64,000 bases of DNA from Ciona intestinalis (lineage: Eukaryota; Chordata; Ascidiacea; Phlebobranchia; Cionidae). The position numbers and the translations under genes are program-made. Under the pieces are notes generated by a model. That model worked only from the letters and a program-made list of their open reading frames with translations, was not told the origin of the DNA and did not search any database. Location: positions 1,417,435-1,481,434 of the forward strand of contig NC_020173.2 of the NCBI RefSeq assembly GCF_000224145.3, written 5' to 3'. Positions 1 through 10,900 of the stretch are shown here, piece by piece; the stretch's first letter is position 1; each line of letters starts with the position of its first letter.

Positions 1-112
1 CATGTTTTAAACAATTAACAACGACCTATGAGAGTTGTGAAAATTTGGTTTTATAATTCTTTGAATGTTCTTGTTTACTACCTATGGAACCAGAAAATAG
101 AACGAAACGTTG
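1..112. mobile_element. MITE fragment cut by window edge
   Basis: This is the inner and right part of the abundant short inverted-repeat element of this window. It has the shared core: an AACAATTAACAACG block, a TTCTTTGAATGTTC block and a GTTTACTACC block. It lies just before the galactosyltransferase exon, so it is probably intronic. Confidence 0.6.
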
Positions 113-148
113 CTCCATCTCCTCTAGCCTACTACATTATATTTACAG

Positions 149-1974
149 ATGTTTTCCTGGTACGAACAAAGTGAAACACATGTCGTATACTGTAAACAAG
201 TTTAATTACACGTTCTGTTGTGGTATGACTGTTGGTGGTGTCCTATCGTTTACCGAAGAGCAATTTATAAAGGTATGCCTCATAATATGCAACCATTGAC
301 TACTGTGGCAAACAAGCCTTTATTCGGCCTCAATTTCGGAGTACCCGCTACCGCAGGCATATCATTAGTTGCACTAGCTATGTAATCGAATCCGCACAGT
401 TACAAAAGCGTTTAAATCCGCCGCAGACAAGCGGTGAAGTTTTGTGAATTCCCCTGGCCCTGGAAAATTTTATTTCGCATTGCGGTCGCAAAACCACAAG
501 GTTAAAACGTGCAGACCGATTTATTAGAGTAATACATAACACAATGCCAATTGACCCTTTGGTTAAACTAAAATATTCACCTATTCTCAAGTTTAATATT
601 GTATACAATGGATAGGTACATTGGCTAAAATATAACGCTACATATTGCGTATCAACAAAAGGTTTTAACTTTCAAACAGTGTTTTGTTAAGTTGGTGCTC
701 TATCCAATGTATTGTGTATCCCCCGCAAAGTTACAATAGTGTTACCTGCTTTGTATAACTGTAACAAATAGTTCCAACTTCCCTTTCGGAAGCGACACGT
801 ATTTTCACGATTCTTTAAACGTTCTTTACCAGGCAGTCCAAAAAGTAGCGGCATACAAATATGCCTGAAAAGTTAGCAACAATATACATAATCCTATATA
901 TATTTTAATTTAAAATATTAACACACGTTTATTTAATAGGTAAATGGTTTTTCCAATCACTTTTGGGGTTGGGGAGGCGAAGACGACGATATGAATGCAA
1001 GAATCAAGGAAAATAAACTTGAAGTCGTGCGACCGCACCTTAGCGTTGGAAGGTAGAGAGAGGCCTGAAAATAGCATTATATTCACCTAATTTCATTTGT
1101 ACACAATTATAACGTGATTTACCGGATATAAGCCAAATTGAAGTAAAATGTCGAGCGTCTGCATTCATTTCTGGTGGAGCAAAGGCCGGCACACCCATAT
1201 AAACCATATCTAAATGGCGTAACCGCTCCGGTCTGTTGAATACTTGAGCGGGATTTGCTTTAAAAGCAGCATTATATTCGAATATAACCGGTAATTCTCA
1301 CCAGCAACATAGAATTTTCGGAACTCGGTATTTGATCTTAAGAAAACAAAGCGTTTTGTTCGTCACATAAGTCGTCGTATAGAAATACATAGGAGAATTC
1401 GCAATGAATAACATTCATTGGCAAAACAATAGACTTACAAATTAATCATTGTGCTGTGCAAGTGTCAGTTACTCCAAATTAGGAAATAGCATGCGTGGTA
1501 TAGTTCCATGTAATGAACGTGATATGCGTTTAACCAATATACGCAAATGCCAATCGTCACAAGTTAAGTTTTGAACCATTTTAGATAGCAGGTTGGGGTT
1601 ATATGGGCCTGTTCCAATTTCGCGTACCATATTGTAGTAAACAAAGAACATTTAACCAGTTGTATAACTGTAGCTAAACTATAAAAGAGAGCATATTGTT
1701 ATTAGTTAAAAACACGGCTATTGAATTCCAAAGTATCCCATCTTACCCCACATTATTTATGGCCAGAGTCCTAAGAATGATGATTAATTTCAGGTACACT
1801 ATGATACCACACGACCGGGACAAATTAAATCCCTACAACGCTAAAGTGTTAAAACAACTTGGAAGACGACAACGGTCAAATTTTAACGGTCTTGCTGGAT
1901 GCCCCGCGCAAGTTTTAGGCGTCGAAGTTCGGCCTCTATTTGTAAATATCTTGATTAAAGTCGAAGAAGATTAA
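149..1974 (+). CDS. Beta-1,4-galactosyltransferase, last three exons (5' part outside window)
   Basis: This is a Golgi enzyme family that transfers galactose from UDP-Gal to GlcNAc or xylose acceptors, using Mn2+. Exons are 149-272, 940-1052 and 1794-1974, with AG/GT borders and matching phases. In order they encode a DKF-like segment (VNKFNYTF) followed by GGVLSFTEEQF, where the family has FGGVSALSKQQF; then VNGFSNHFWGWGGEDDDM, the hallmark WGWGGEDDD acceptor-binding and catalytic loop; then YTMIPHDRDK, where the family has YRMIRHSRDK, and a tail ending at a TAA. The stop overlaps an AATAAA signal at 1974-1979 by one base. Only the C-terminal third of the catalytic domain is visible; the cytoplasmic tail, membrane anchor and first half lie upstream. 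Which of the seven B4GALT types it is cannot be decided. The (-) frame at 378-608 is within an intron and is not a gene. Confidence 0.93.
1590..1750. mobile_element. Degenerate MITE copy in galactosyltransferase intron
   Basis: It carries the family blocks TAGTAAACAAAGAACAT and GTATCCCATCTTACCCC with poor conservation between them. It ends about 45 bases before the last exon of the galactosyltransferase. Confidence 0.5.
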
Positions 1975-2565
1975 ATAAACTAATTTTTTTAATATTAGGA
2001 CCAAATTTTATTACCTTTTATTCTCTTAATAACGCAGAGCCATAGAAATACAGAGTAGACCAACCCATTGTTACGTAAAACACAAATTGAACCGCAATTT
2101 GGGTCGGTCCAAAATAACACAAAATGCTCTATTTTGGCCACACAAAGTCGGCAGTTGGACTACTCGGTGTTTATACGACTTTGCAATAACGGTGTCTCTG
2201 CAATTTTCACCTTCAAGTTACGAGAGGTGTTAGTGTTTTATTATGCTGTGGCGTTAATGCAGTTATGTTGTTTATAGACTTATTATACTTCAATTAAAAC
2301 TCTTCTCACTGTGCCTAATGATCAAATGGTTGTTTTTATATTATATGAATTAGTAGTGTCGTCGTTAGTTGTTCGTAGTTATAGCAAAATCTGTCCAGAT
2401 GTCCTCGTGATGATATATTACAGCAGTTTGCAACCAGAAACCAAGCGCTTTTAGCGTTTTAAACGCGCATCGATTGTTAGTATTTCTAAACTTTGTTGCT
2501 TTGTCGCATGAGGGCGGAGTGTCATTCAGGCATTCAATGCAGTTCTGTTACGTTTCCCCTTAAAG
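1975..2565. other. Stretch without a recognised gene
   Basis: This is the 3' flank of the galactosyltransferase. It contains one open frame at 2068-2277 (+) with no domain or splice support, and ends with the 8-base target duplication CCTTAAAG (2558-2565) of the next element. Confidence 0.5.
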
Positions 2566-3546
2566 CAGTGGTTCCCAAAGTTTTTTTAGCGCGACCCAAA
2601 TCAGAGTTTTATAAACATCTCACGGCCCAAGGGTAATCCTTTAGCTGGTGGCCATTTGAAATTTTGGGTTCAAAATGTTCAATAGGCCCCACTGATACCT
2701 GCTGTCTATTTTTTTGCGAAAAAGTCGGGGGTCCGTGTCGAAATTAGCTTTGAAATTGCGCGAAAACATGTTTCGTCACCGTAACTCGCTTGACTTGCGT
2801 AAGGTTAACGATTTATTACGTCACAATAGTATTATGCAACGTCACAATAGTATTATGTTACGCCACAATAGTGATGTATTACGTACGTTACGGGACGTTA
2901 TAGACTTAGTGAAAACCTTAAAGCCCTAATTCCCAGCCAATAACTCCTAACAAATTACGTAATCTGTAACGTAGATCAAATGTAACAATACGCATTCTGT
3001 GACGTAATAATCTAACCTCTGTTTAACTCATGACGGCTCATGTGGAAAATACGGTGACGCAGCACGATTTCGTGCATTTTCAAAGTTATTTTTTGACACA
3101 AACGCCCGAGGTTTTAAAATCTATAACTGTTTGTGTAGATCTTTCAATGTTTTATTGATAAAAATGCTAAAATACGACGCACGTAAAGGCTAAAATACGA
3201 TGCATGTGCCTCTTCAACATTCAAGCCTGTTTTAAAACTCCTACATGCCCAATGGTTACGTGTATGATGCAAATAATCGACGAGTGAATTGCTATTATGT
3301 CGTAATTAATTGCCAGGTCAAACAATCGCTATTATGATGCAATGAATCCACTTGTGAATTCCTACTATTTCGTAACAAACAGTCCAGTCCACCTGGCTAA
3401 GAAAAAAACAGTAAATAAAAGGCTGAACTACAACGCAAACCTAATCCGAACGCTTGAAAAGAAAAAAAAACTCGTTTTAATAAATTTGAATCACCTTGGC
3501 GCGACTCATTTTTCAACCATGTGCAACCCATGTTTGGGAACCACTG
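2566..3546. mobile_element. hAT-type non-autonomous DNA transposon, 981 bp
   Basis: The ends are CAGTGGTTCCCAAAG and its complement (TTTGGGAACCACTG), flanked by a perfect 8-base duplication CCTTAAAG at 2558-2565 and 3547-3554. TIRs of this sort and an 8-base target duplication define the hAT superfamily. No transposase is present. The inside holds a short tandem array (about 2815-2890, unit around CACAATAGTATTATG with ACGT spacers) that makes a repetitive 71-codon frame at 2714-2929, which I do not call a gene. A second copy in the opposite orientation lies at 29035-30017. Confidence 0.9.
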
Positions 3547-3838
3547 CCTTAAAGTATTACTTGTTAGCGTTAGGCAAAAGAACTCCATACCACCTTTGAT
3601 GGCACTATAGATGTTTTAATATGCATAATGCATTAGAATACCATTTACTGCCGTCTAGTTTACCGATATTAGTATCGAAAACATCGCAAAGTTTCTATGG
3701 AACTTGCACATTCTTGCTCGGGGATTTCCCGACAGACTTTTGCTGATAAAGCAAAATTCCTCTAACGTAGGTTTTAAATAAAAATAAGCGACATCGTGTA
3801 GTGTAGACTGTAGACGTACCCCCCGTTTAAATGTTATA

Positions 3839-3994
3839 ATGCTGCAAGCAGAAAGTCACTCCAAAGTTTATTGGACTGGTAGTTTCGTGCTTTGCGTGCT
3901 TGCAGTTTATCGTTTATGGAAACACCGTTTAGATAACGAAGCTGCAAACCAGTTAAAGTTACAGCCAGGATTTGGCTCCATCGTCCCAAACAGG
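3839..3994 (+). CDS. Possible first exon of an unidentified membrane protein
   Basis: An ATG opens 52 codons beginning MLQAESHSKVYW. A hydrophobic stretch of about 15-18 residues (GSFVLCVLAVY) follows, then a basic RLWKHR segment, and the exon ends at a good donor (AGG|GTATGT). The pattern suggests a signal anchor. I do not recognise the family. The next exon is not certain: the coding-like piece at 4281-4419 does not join in phase with any acceptor I can see, and a gap follows. Confidence 0.4.
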
Positions 3995-4126
3995 GTATGT
4001 CTTAATCTTTTTTATATTTTGTATTAACACACGGTTTATTTTTTACTTCGTCAATGATGAAAAATAAATGTATTAATGTTAAAAGCTTAAGGTCTTGGTA
4101 CATCCATGTACGATGGGTCCTACTAA

Positions 4127-4262
4127 AACACGCCCGGCGGGGCCCGGTGGGGCGGGTGGAAAAAAATATACTAAAACACGCCCGGTGCGGGGCCCGGTGG
4201 GACCCGGTGAGGACCCGGTGTTACGAGTCATACTAAAACACGCCCGGTGGGGGGCCCGGTGA
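4127..4262. repeat. G-rich tandem array
   Basis: Several imperfect units of the type ACTAAAACACGCCCGGTG plus runs of GGGGCCCGGTGG occur one after another (units near 4132, 4172 and 4233). The G runs of three to six bases are unusual in this AT-rich window and could form G-quadruplexes on the + strand. Confidence 0.7.
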
Positions 4263-4277
4263 GTATTTCTTGAAAGG

Positions 4278-4419
4278 GAAGCTTTCCCTATGCAAAAGCC
4301 ACCAAAATGCGTGTGTGAAACAGAACTTGTGAAAAAATTGGAAGATATTGTCTGTCTTCAAAGCATAAAGATGGCAATTTTCGGTGATAGAAATTACATT
4401 CTTGCTCCGCACGTCATCG
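4278..4419 (+). CDS. Coding-like fragment next to an assembly gap
   Basis: An open + frame includes MQKPPKCVCETELVKK and a later stretch ending in NYILAPHVI. It runs into the 50-N gap with no stop. Composition looks protein-like, but I recognise no family and no acceptor fits the exon at 3839-3994. The opposite strand is also open across this stretch. It could be an exon of the unidentified + gene or a chance frame. Confidence 0.25.
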
Positions 4420-4469
4420 NNNNNNNNNNNNNNNNNNNNNNNNNNNNNNNNNNNNNNNNNNNNNNNNNN
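4420..4469. other. Assembly gap (50 N)
   Basis: A run of exactly 50 N, the same length as the other two gaps, so probably of unknown true size. The missing C-terminal exons of GPAM could lie here. Confidence 0.95.
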
Positions 4470-4991
4470 GGTACTGGAAACTGCTACCTTATCCAAACTG
4501 ATAAACTGCGTTTATTTCATTATTTCAGTATATATAAATATATATATAATATATAGGCTATATGTGTAACCACTAACCAGGCACAAAAGGGGAGTACACA
4601 GGACTTTGGTTTCTCTGCATTACAGTGATCAGCAAGCATTACAATCAATGAGGTAAAATTAGTTTTACATTATTGTGTGTTTATTTAAAAATCACATTGC
4701 TAAAAAATGACAAAAATCTTAATTTTATTTACTGCAGGTCTGCCTGCTAAAAGTTAAAGGTTAGAGTTATTTGTCCAATTGAGGTAATGGAGTAATTATG
4801 GCCTAAATCCTAGAACCCATGGCGTGCCTCACTGTGGGATCTCACCCACAAGAATAAAATAGTCATGATAAGTCATTCAATTAAAAAAATAGTCCAGGAA
4901 AACAATGAACATAGTTTAAACGTCAAATAGACTGTACCCAAGCATAGACATATAATTGTTTGAAAATTTTGAAACAAAAATGATTTCTTAC

Positions 4992-7900
4992 CTTGAGCCA
5001 CTGATCTGCTGTTGTTTCAAAATCATTTTCGAAACACAAATCATTTGCTAGTTGTGAAGTTCTTGTAGCAGCACTGACACCACATGTGTCGGCATCCAAA
5101 CAACCACTACTGATGATCGAATCGATAGCGTTGCTTGCTACAGACTCCAAATTTTCTGTCACCTGTACAGTTGTTTGTATGTAAGTGTTAAATTGCTTTA
5201 TTTATAAATAATTAAATACACAGTATTTTAAAGGAGTTTAGCTAAAATACAAAAACACTTAAAACTTTTTTTAATAAAAAAACACATTTAGGAAAAATAA
5301 CATGATTTTTCTGTCGAAAAGGTTCTAAAAATCTGCATGTTAAAATATAGCCATTTAAAAAAAAAAGCTTTTTAGTATTGCAGAAAAAAGGAACCGTTTT
5401 AAAAACAAATTGTTAAAAGTAGTAGCCTATTCAGTTCATGTATTTTTACTGTAGAAATTTATCAGTGAAAAATTTACCATGCTAAAAATTCTAAAAGGTT
5501 GCCAGAAAAACTATAAGAGGACTTTTAAAAAGCTTACATCGCACAGAATAAGATCAATCTGCAGAAGATCGATAAGTTCCATGACTTTATCTAAGAGTGA
5601 GGAGCGAAGAAATGAAGTTTTCACACAGTGTGGAAAATCCTCACTAGTATTAAGCACCACACATTCACTACTGCTGTGTTTACCAAACACGTCAAGTTGT
5701 TTTTCAAGTACAGAGAAGTGGAAATTGATGGTGGCACCAACTGCTAATGCTGTGAGAATGGGAAAATTTTAAAGCAGATACTGAAATATTACCAATTAAC
5801 ATATATATAGATATTAGCTAAGCAAGTATGTAAAGTGTCAAAAAAACATAACAAGATTGATATGATTGGTATCAATAATCACTATAAAAACAGAGTTGAC
5901 ATTGTTTTTATGTAGTAGGGTGGGGGAAGATGAGACAACTTTTCATTCTATTTTCTCGTCCCATTCAGTAATAAACAAAGAACATTTAAAGAATTATAAA
6001 ACCATATCCTCACAATTCCCATAGACCGTTGTTAATTGTTAAAAACACGATCAGGATATTTGGATAATGCACTAAAGGTGTCTCATCTTTCCCCCATGAA
6101 TAAGTGAGTAAGCCAGCAATCAATTTCAGCATACTTATAAATTGACAATACATAAAAATAAACACAAAACTTCAGATAATGTTTTTAACATGAGCCAAAA
6201 GTAGACAATCAAAATCAAAGCACAATCATAGAATGAAAACATCTTCTTACCAACTATAGATTCCATTGCATACATAGGAGTCAATGCATTACCATAATAA
6301 GCAAGTTCAAACACCTGTGGTATCTCAAGCACTGGTTTAACGAAGAGACAAACGTCACTTTTGGATTTTCTTCTTCCTTTACGACTGAAATAAAGAAATA
6401 ATGATATATATTAGCATATTAAAAAAATCTGGAAAACTTTAATATATTGGTAATTGTTTGGTTTAAAAAAAAACAAAAAAACTTGAATATATTGTTAAAT
6501 GTACTGTTTAAAACAATCTTAAATGAAAGGTAAAGATTAAAATAATACATTAAGATATTTATTTTTGTGCATAATAGATAAACATTAAGGGTTTTCTGTA
6601 AAAAAACTGATAGTAATAAATCTAATATCGAAAATAAATGGTAAATTAAAATTAATTAAATTTAGGCAAAATGTAAAAAAAATAAGGTATACTCCCCTTT
6701 TAAATTAAGTATATATAGTAAGGTGGTGGATGATAGGAAACCCTTAACACATATTATTCAAATATTCTGATCTTGTTTTAAACAATTAACAACGGTCTAT
6801 GGGAGTTGCGAGGATACAGTTTTATAATTCTTTGAATGCTCTTTGTTTACTACCAAATGTGAAGGGAAAATAGAATAAAAAGGTGTCTCATCTTCCCCAC
6901 CCTACTATAAATATTGTATAAAAACCGACAGTAATAAATCTAATATAAAAAATAATTGGTCAAATAAAATGAATTGCATTTAGGCAAAATGTAGGAAAAA
7001 CATGGTTTAAATAAGTTATATACATATATACTTTTTTTAGTTATTTAAACATAAAACTAAATAAAGTTACTTTAATTCTGCAGCTGCTGCTTCTTGTGTT
7101 GATACAGATATCAATTGATCATCTTCATAAATACCAGACTCTGATAGTTTCATGTACGTTCCTGTCAGTAATACATTGGATGGAACCTCATGCTTGGGAC
7201 TTTGCTCGTCGGGTGTTAATTGTATTGTGACATCACTATATGCAGGTGTCACTGGTGAATCAGATACTGTAAAAAAAAGTTTTAATTTTTAATTTTTTAT
7301 AATTTAATCAATGTTACATGTGCAATGGTGCAGTCACAAAAAGCAAGAGGTCTTAATCTTTGGATATTTTTGAATAAAAAAAAACACTTTTTTTTACACT
7401 GGTTGACCTGTGTTAGTATAATGAGCAATATACAAACTCTTTTAAAACAAAGAACTAAATATAGCAATTACACTTTTAATCAACTGAACGTACAAGTGAT
7501 ATTAAAAACTGATATGTTACAGACATTATTTAATAGAGTGAATATAAAATAGTGGCTAGCTCTTAAAATAGAAATTTAAAAATTAAAACAATTAGGGCAT
7601 TTAATTTAATGATGAAATAAATTTAAAAAAACAATAATTAGGGCATTTTATTTTATCGATAAAATAAATTTAAAAAAATTAATAAAAATTTACCATCATC
7701 ATTGTTTGCTTGACTGTAACTTTAAACATGTCAATTTAAAAGCCTTTGTTGTTTTATTAGAAAAATAATAGCCAATATCACATATAATAGCATAAAGCCA
7801 ACATCACATATATAATAGAAAAATAATGGCATACCAAAATAATAGCCAGTATCAAACACAATAACATTACCTCTGACTGGAGTAGAAGAAGCACTGCCTT

Positions 7901-10900
7901 CCTCCAGTTCATACCCAGAGTCAGCACTATGTCGACTTATACTGGCAGTGCTTGAACTACGACTGTGTGTTGGTTGGAAGGAGTTAATGCAATCAAGTGA
8001 CACCAGTCGTGGACCAAGCAAGTGTACGGCATGAAGGACAACTTCATTAAAGTCGCCTAAAAATTTGAGATTTATTTATTTAATTTAAAAATTACAAAAT
8101 TTAAGATTTAATAAAAAAATTGAAATATATATATATTTGCTTTTTTGAAAATGGATTTTTTTTAGATCAAATGTAAGTTTTTTTATTACTTCTAAAAGAA
8201 ATAATAAATATATATCTATTGTATTGGGAAATAAAGCAATATTCCTATAAAGCACACAATTCTGCCTAAAATAAATTCAACCCACACCAAAACTAAAACT
8301 AAAATTTTGACATTAAAATTTTGAATACTCTCATACAGCCAGTGGCGCAGCCAGGGGGGTTTCAGGTGGCGTTTTAAACCAAAAAAAAAATTTTATTTTA
8401 AATTAAAAAATAAATTTTTTTTTGAAATTTTTTTTAATTAAACCCCCCCCCCCTTATTTTTTTTTCTGGCTGCGCCACTGCATACATTACACAATTATGC
8501 TTTAAATAAAGTACAATTCAACCAAGAATAAAACCAAAATCCTCACACTCACCAGAAAAACCAACATCATATTTTGACGTGAGTAGCTCCGTAACAAGCT
8601 GGCGGAATGAATGAACAAGCTGCGGCATGCTAACACCGCCTCTCCACTTATGTAATAGTAAATATGCAACCAGGTTCGTGGACATGATGGCTTTGCACTT
8701 TGTACTGCCTGGTTTGGATAGTTTGGATTAAAAATACTGGCATTTTGTTATGCATATCAATAATTTTACAAATTAACATGGTTTAAGATTGTAGTCAGGT
8801 CAATTCATGATTTCACCCCCAAAAAATTCAAAAAGTGTTTTCAACGTTTTTTTGAGGTATTTATCATCAAGAATAATATATTAAAAATCTAGAAGACATG
8901 GAGCACCAGAAAGTTGTCATTTTTATGATGGCTGCCAAAACAGTAAAATGACAATAATTCACTTAATATTATTGTAGATACACCAAATACGATTATTATG
9001 GCCATGACGATTAACTTTTCTTTAGCAAAGTTAAAATATGTGTGGTATATGTAGTACTTTGTAACATAACAGTACAATTTGATGAAACTGTATGCTTTTT
9101 TAGTAATTAAGATGACCAGACTAACTTTTCTTTTAGAAATACACAACATTTGGCAAAATTTCTAATATTTTTAGAACAAATTTTTAGAATATACACGTAT
9201 GACTTTTTCAAAGCAATGATAAAAAAAATGCGTATACATCTAGTACTTTGTAATTACTTAATAAAAGACTTTTGTTTTTTTTATTTATTTTTTAATAAGT
9301 CAGATTCTTAGTCTAACTATTTTTTAAAAATACACAATATTTGGAAAATTGACAGTAATAATATTAAATACATTCAAAGGGTATGAGTACAAATCCTACT
9401 TCAACCTAAACAGTAAACACACTCACTGTAAACGACACGCTCAGCGAGCAGCGTGACGAGCTCCCTCCTCTCCCTCTCCTCCCTCGCATCTTCCACCTCG
9501 ATGAGTTGTTGGGCGGATGGTGGCGAGGACATCGTGTGGTAGTGAAGACGAGCGTTGCTCAGCGAGATATCGGGGGAAGTGAGGTCGACGCCGCACGTAG
9601 GGGTAGAGCTCGATAACTGAGGTTGGGTGATAAGATAAATAACAAAATTTGAAAAAAAAACTAAAAAACACATAAAAGTAATAGTTTGGTATTATATTTT
9701 AGTTGTTTTTAATTAGAACATATTAAAAATGGCCAAAAATTACAAGTTTNNNNNNNNNNNNNNNNNNNNNNNNNNNNNNNNNNNNNNNNNNNNNNNNNNG
9801 AGGTCGATCTAAGGATCCCATGTAGATACACAAATACGATTATTATGGCCATGACGATTGACTTTTCTTTACAAGTTAAAAAATGTGTGGTATATGTAGT
9901 ACTCTGTAACATAACAGTACAATTTGATGAAACTGTATGCTCAAATTTTCAGAATATACACATATGACTTTTTTAAAGCAATGATAAAAAAATGCGTATA
10001 CATCTAGTACTTTGTAATTACTTAATAAAAGACTTTTGTCTTTTAATTTTTCTGAGTAAGTCAGATTCTTAGTCTAACTATTTTTTAAAAATACACAATA
10101 TTTGGAAAATTGACAGTAATAATATTAAATACATTCAAAGGGTATGAGTACAAATCCTACTTCAACCTAAACAGTAAACACACTCACTGTAAACGACACG
10201 CTCAGCGAGCAGCGTGACGAGCTCCCTCCTCTCCCTCTCCTCCCTCGCATCTTCCACCTCGATGAGTTGTTGGGCGGATGGTGGCGAGGACATCGTGTGG
10301 TAGTGAAGACGAGCGTTGCTCAGCGAGATATCGGGGGAAGTGAGGTCGACGCCGCACGTAGGGGTAGAGCTCGATAACTGAGGTTGGATGATAAGATAAA
10401 TAACAAAATTTAAAATAAAACAACATAAAAGTAATAGTTTGGTATTATATTTTAGTTGTTTTTAATCAGAACATATTAAAAATGGCCAAAAATTACAAGT
10501 TTGTGTTTTTAAATATTTTTGTGTGTTTAATTTCGTTTTTAAAAAATTGAAAAAATAAAAAAAAACATGAAAGAAATTGTTTGTTAATATATTGTTTTGT
10601 GTTTAAAATTACAACAAATCAAAAATGGCCTAAAATTACATTTTTGTATTTTTGTGTTTTTATTTACAACAAATTAAAAATGTTTTAAATTTAAAAGTAC
10701 AGTCAGATAGAATAGGAAAAAAATAGCACGTTAATCACCTTATTTTCCATGGATTTGTTAGTGACTTGCTCATACAAGGATCGAGATCTTGGAAGAGATT
10801 GTTGGCTCTTGGAGGACAAACAAGCAGGAGAGGAACGGATTTCTGCGAGCGTTTTCTAAGATAAAGACATGGTAAAATTTAATTGGTAAAATTGCTTTTA

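Noticed and set aside
2714-2929. 71-codon frame inside the hAT element as a gene
   Set aside because: It is made by a short tandem array and has no transposase motif.
4233-4419. C-terminal GPAM exon on the minus strand
   Set aside because: The frame is open but shows no match to GPAM C-terminal blocks and runs into the G-rich repeat.
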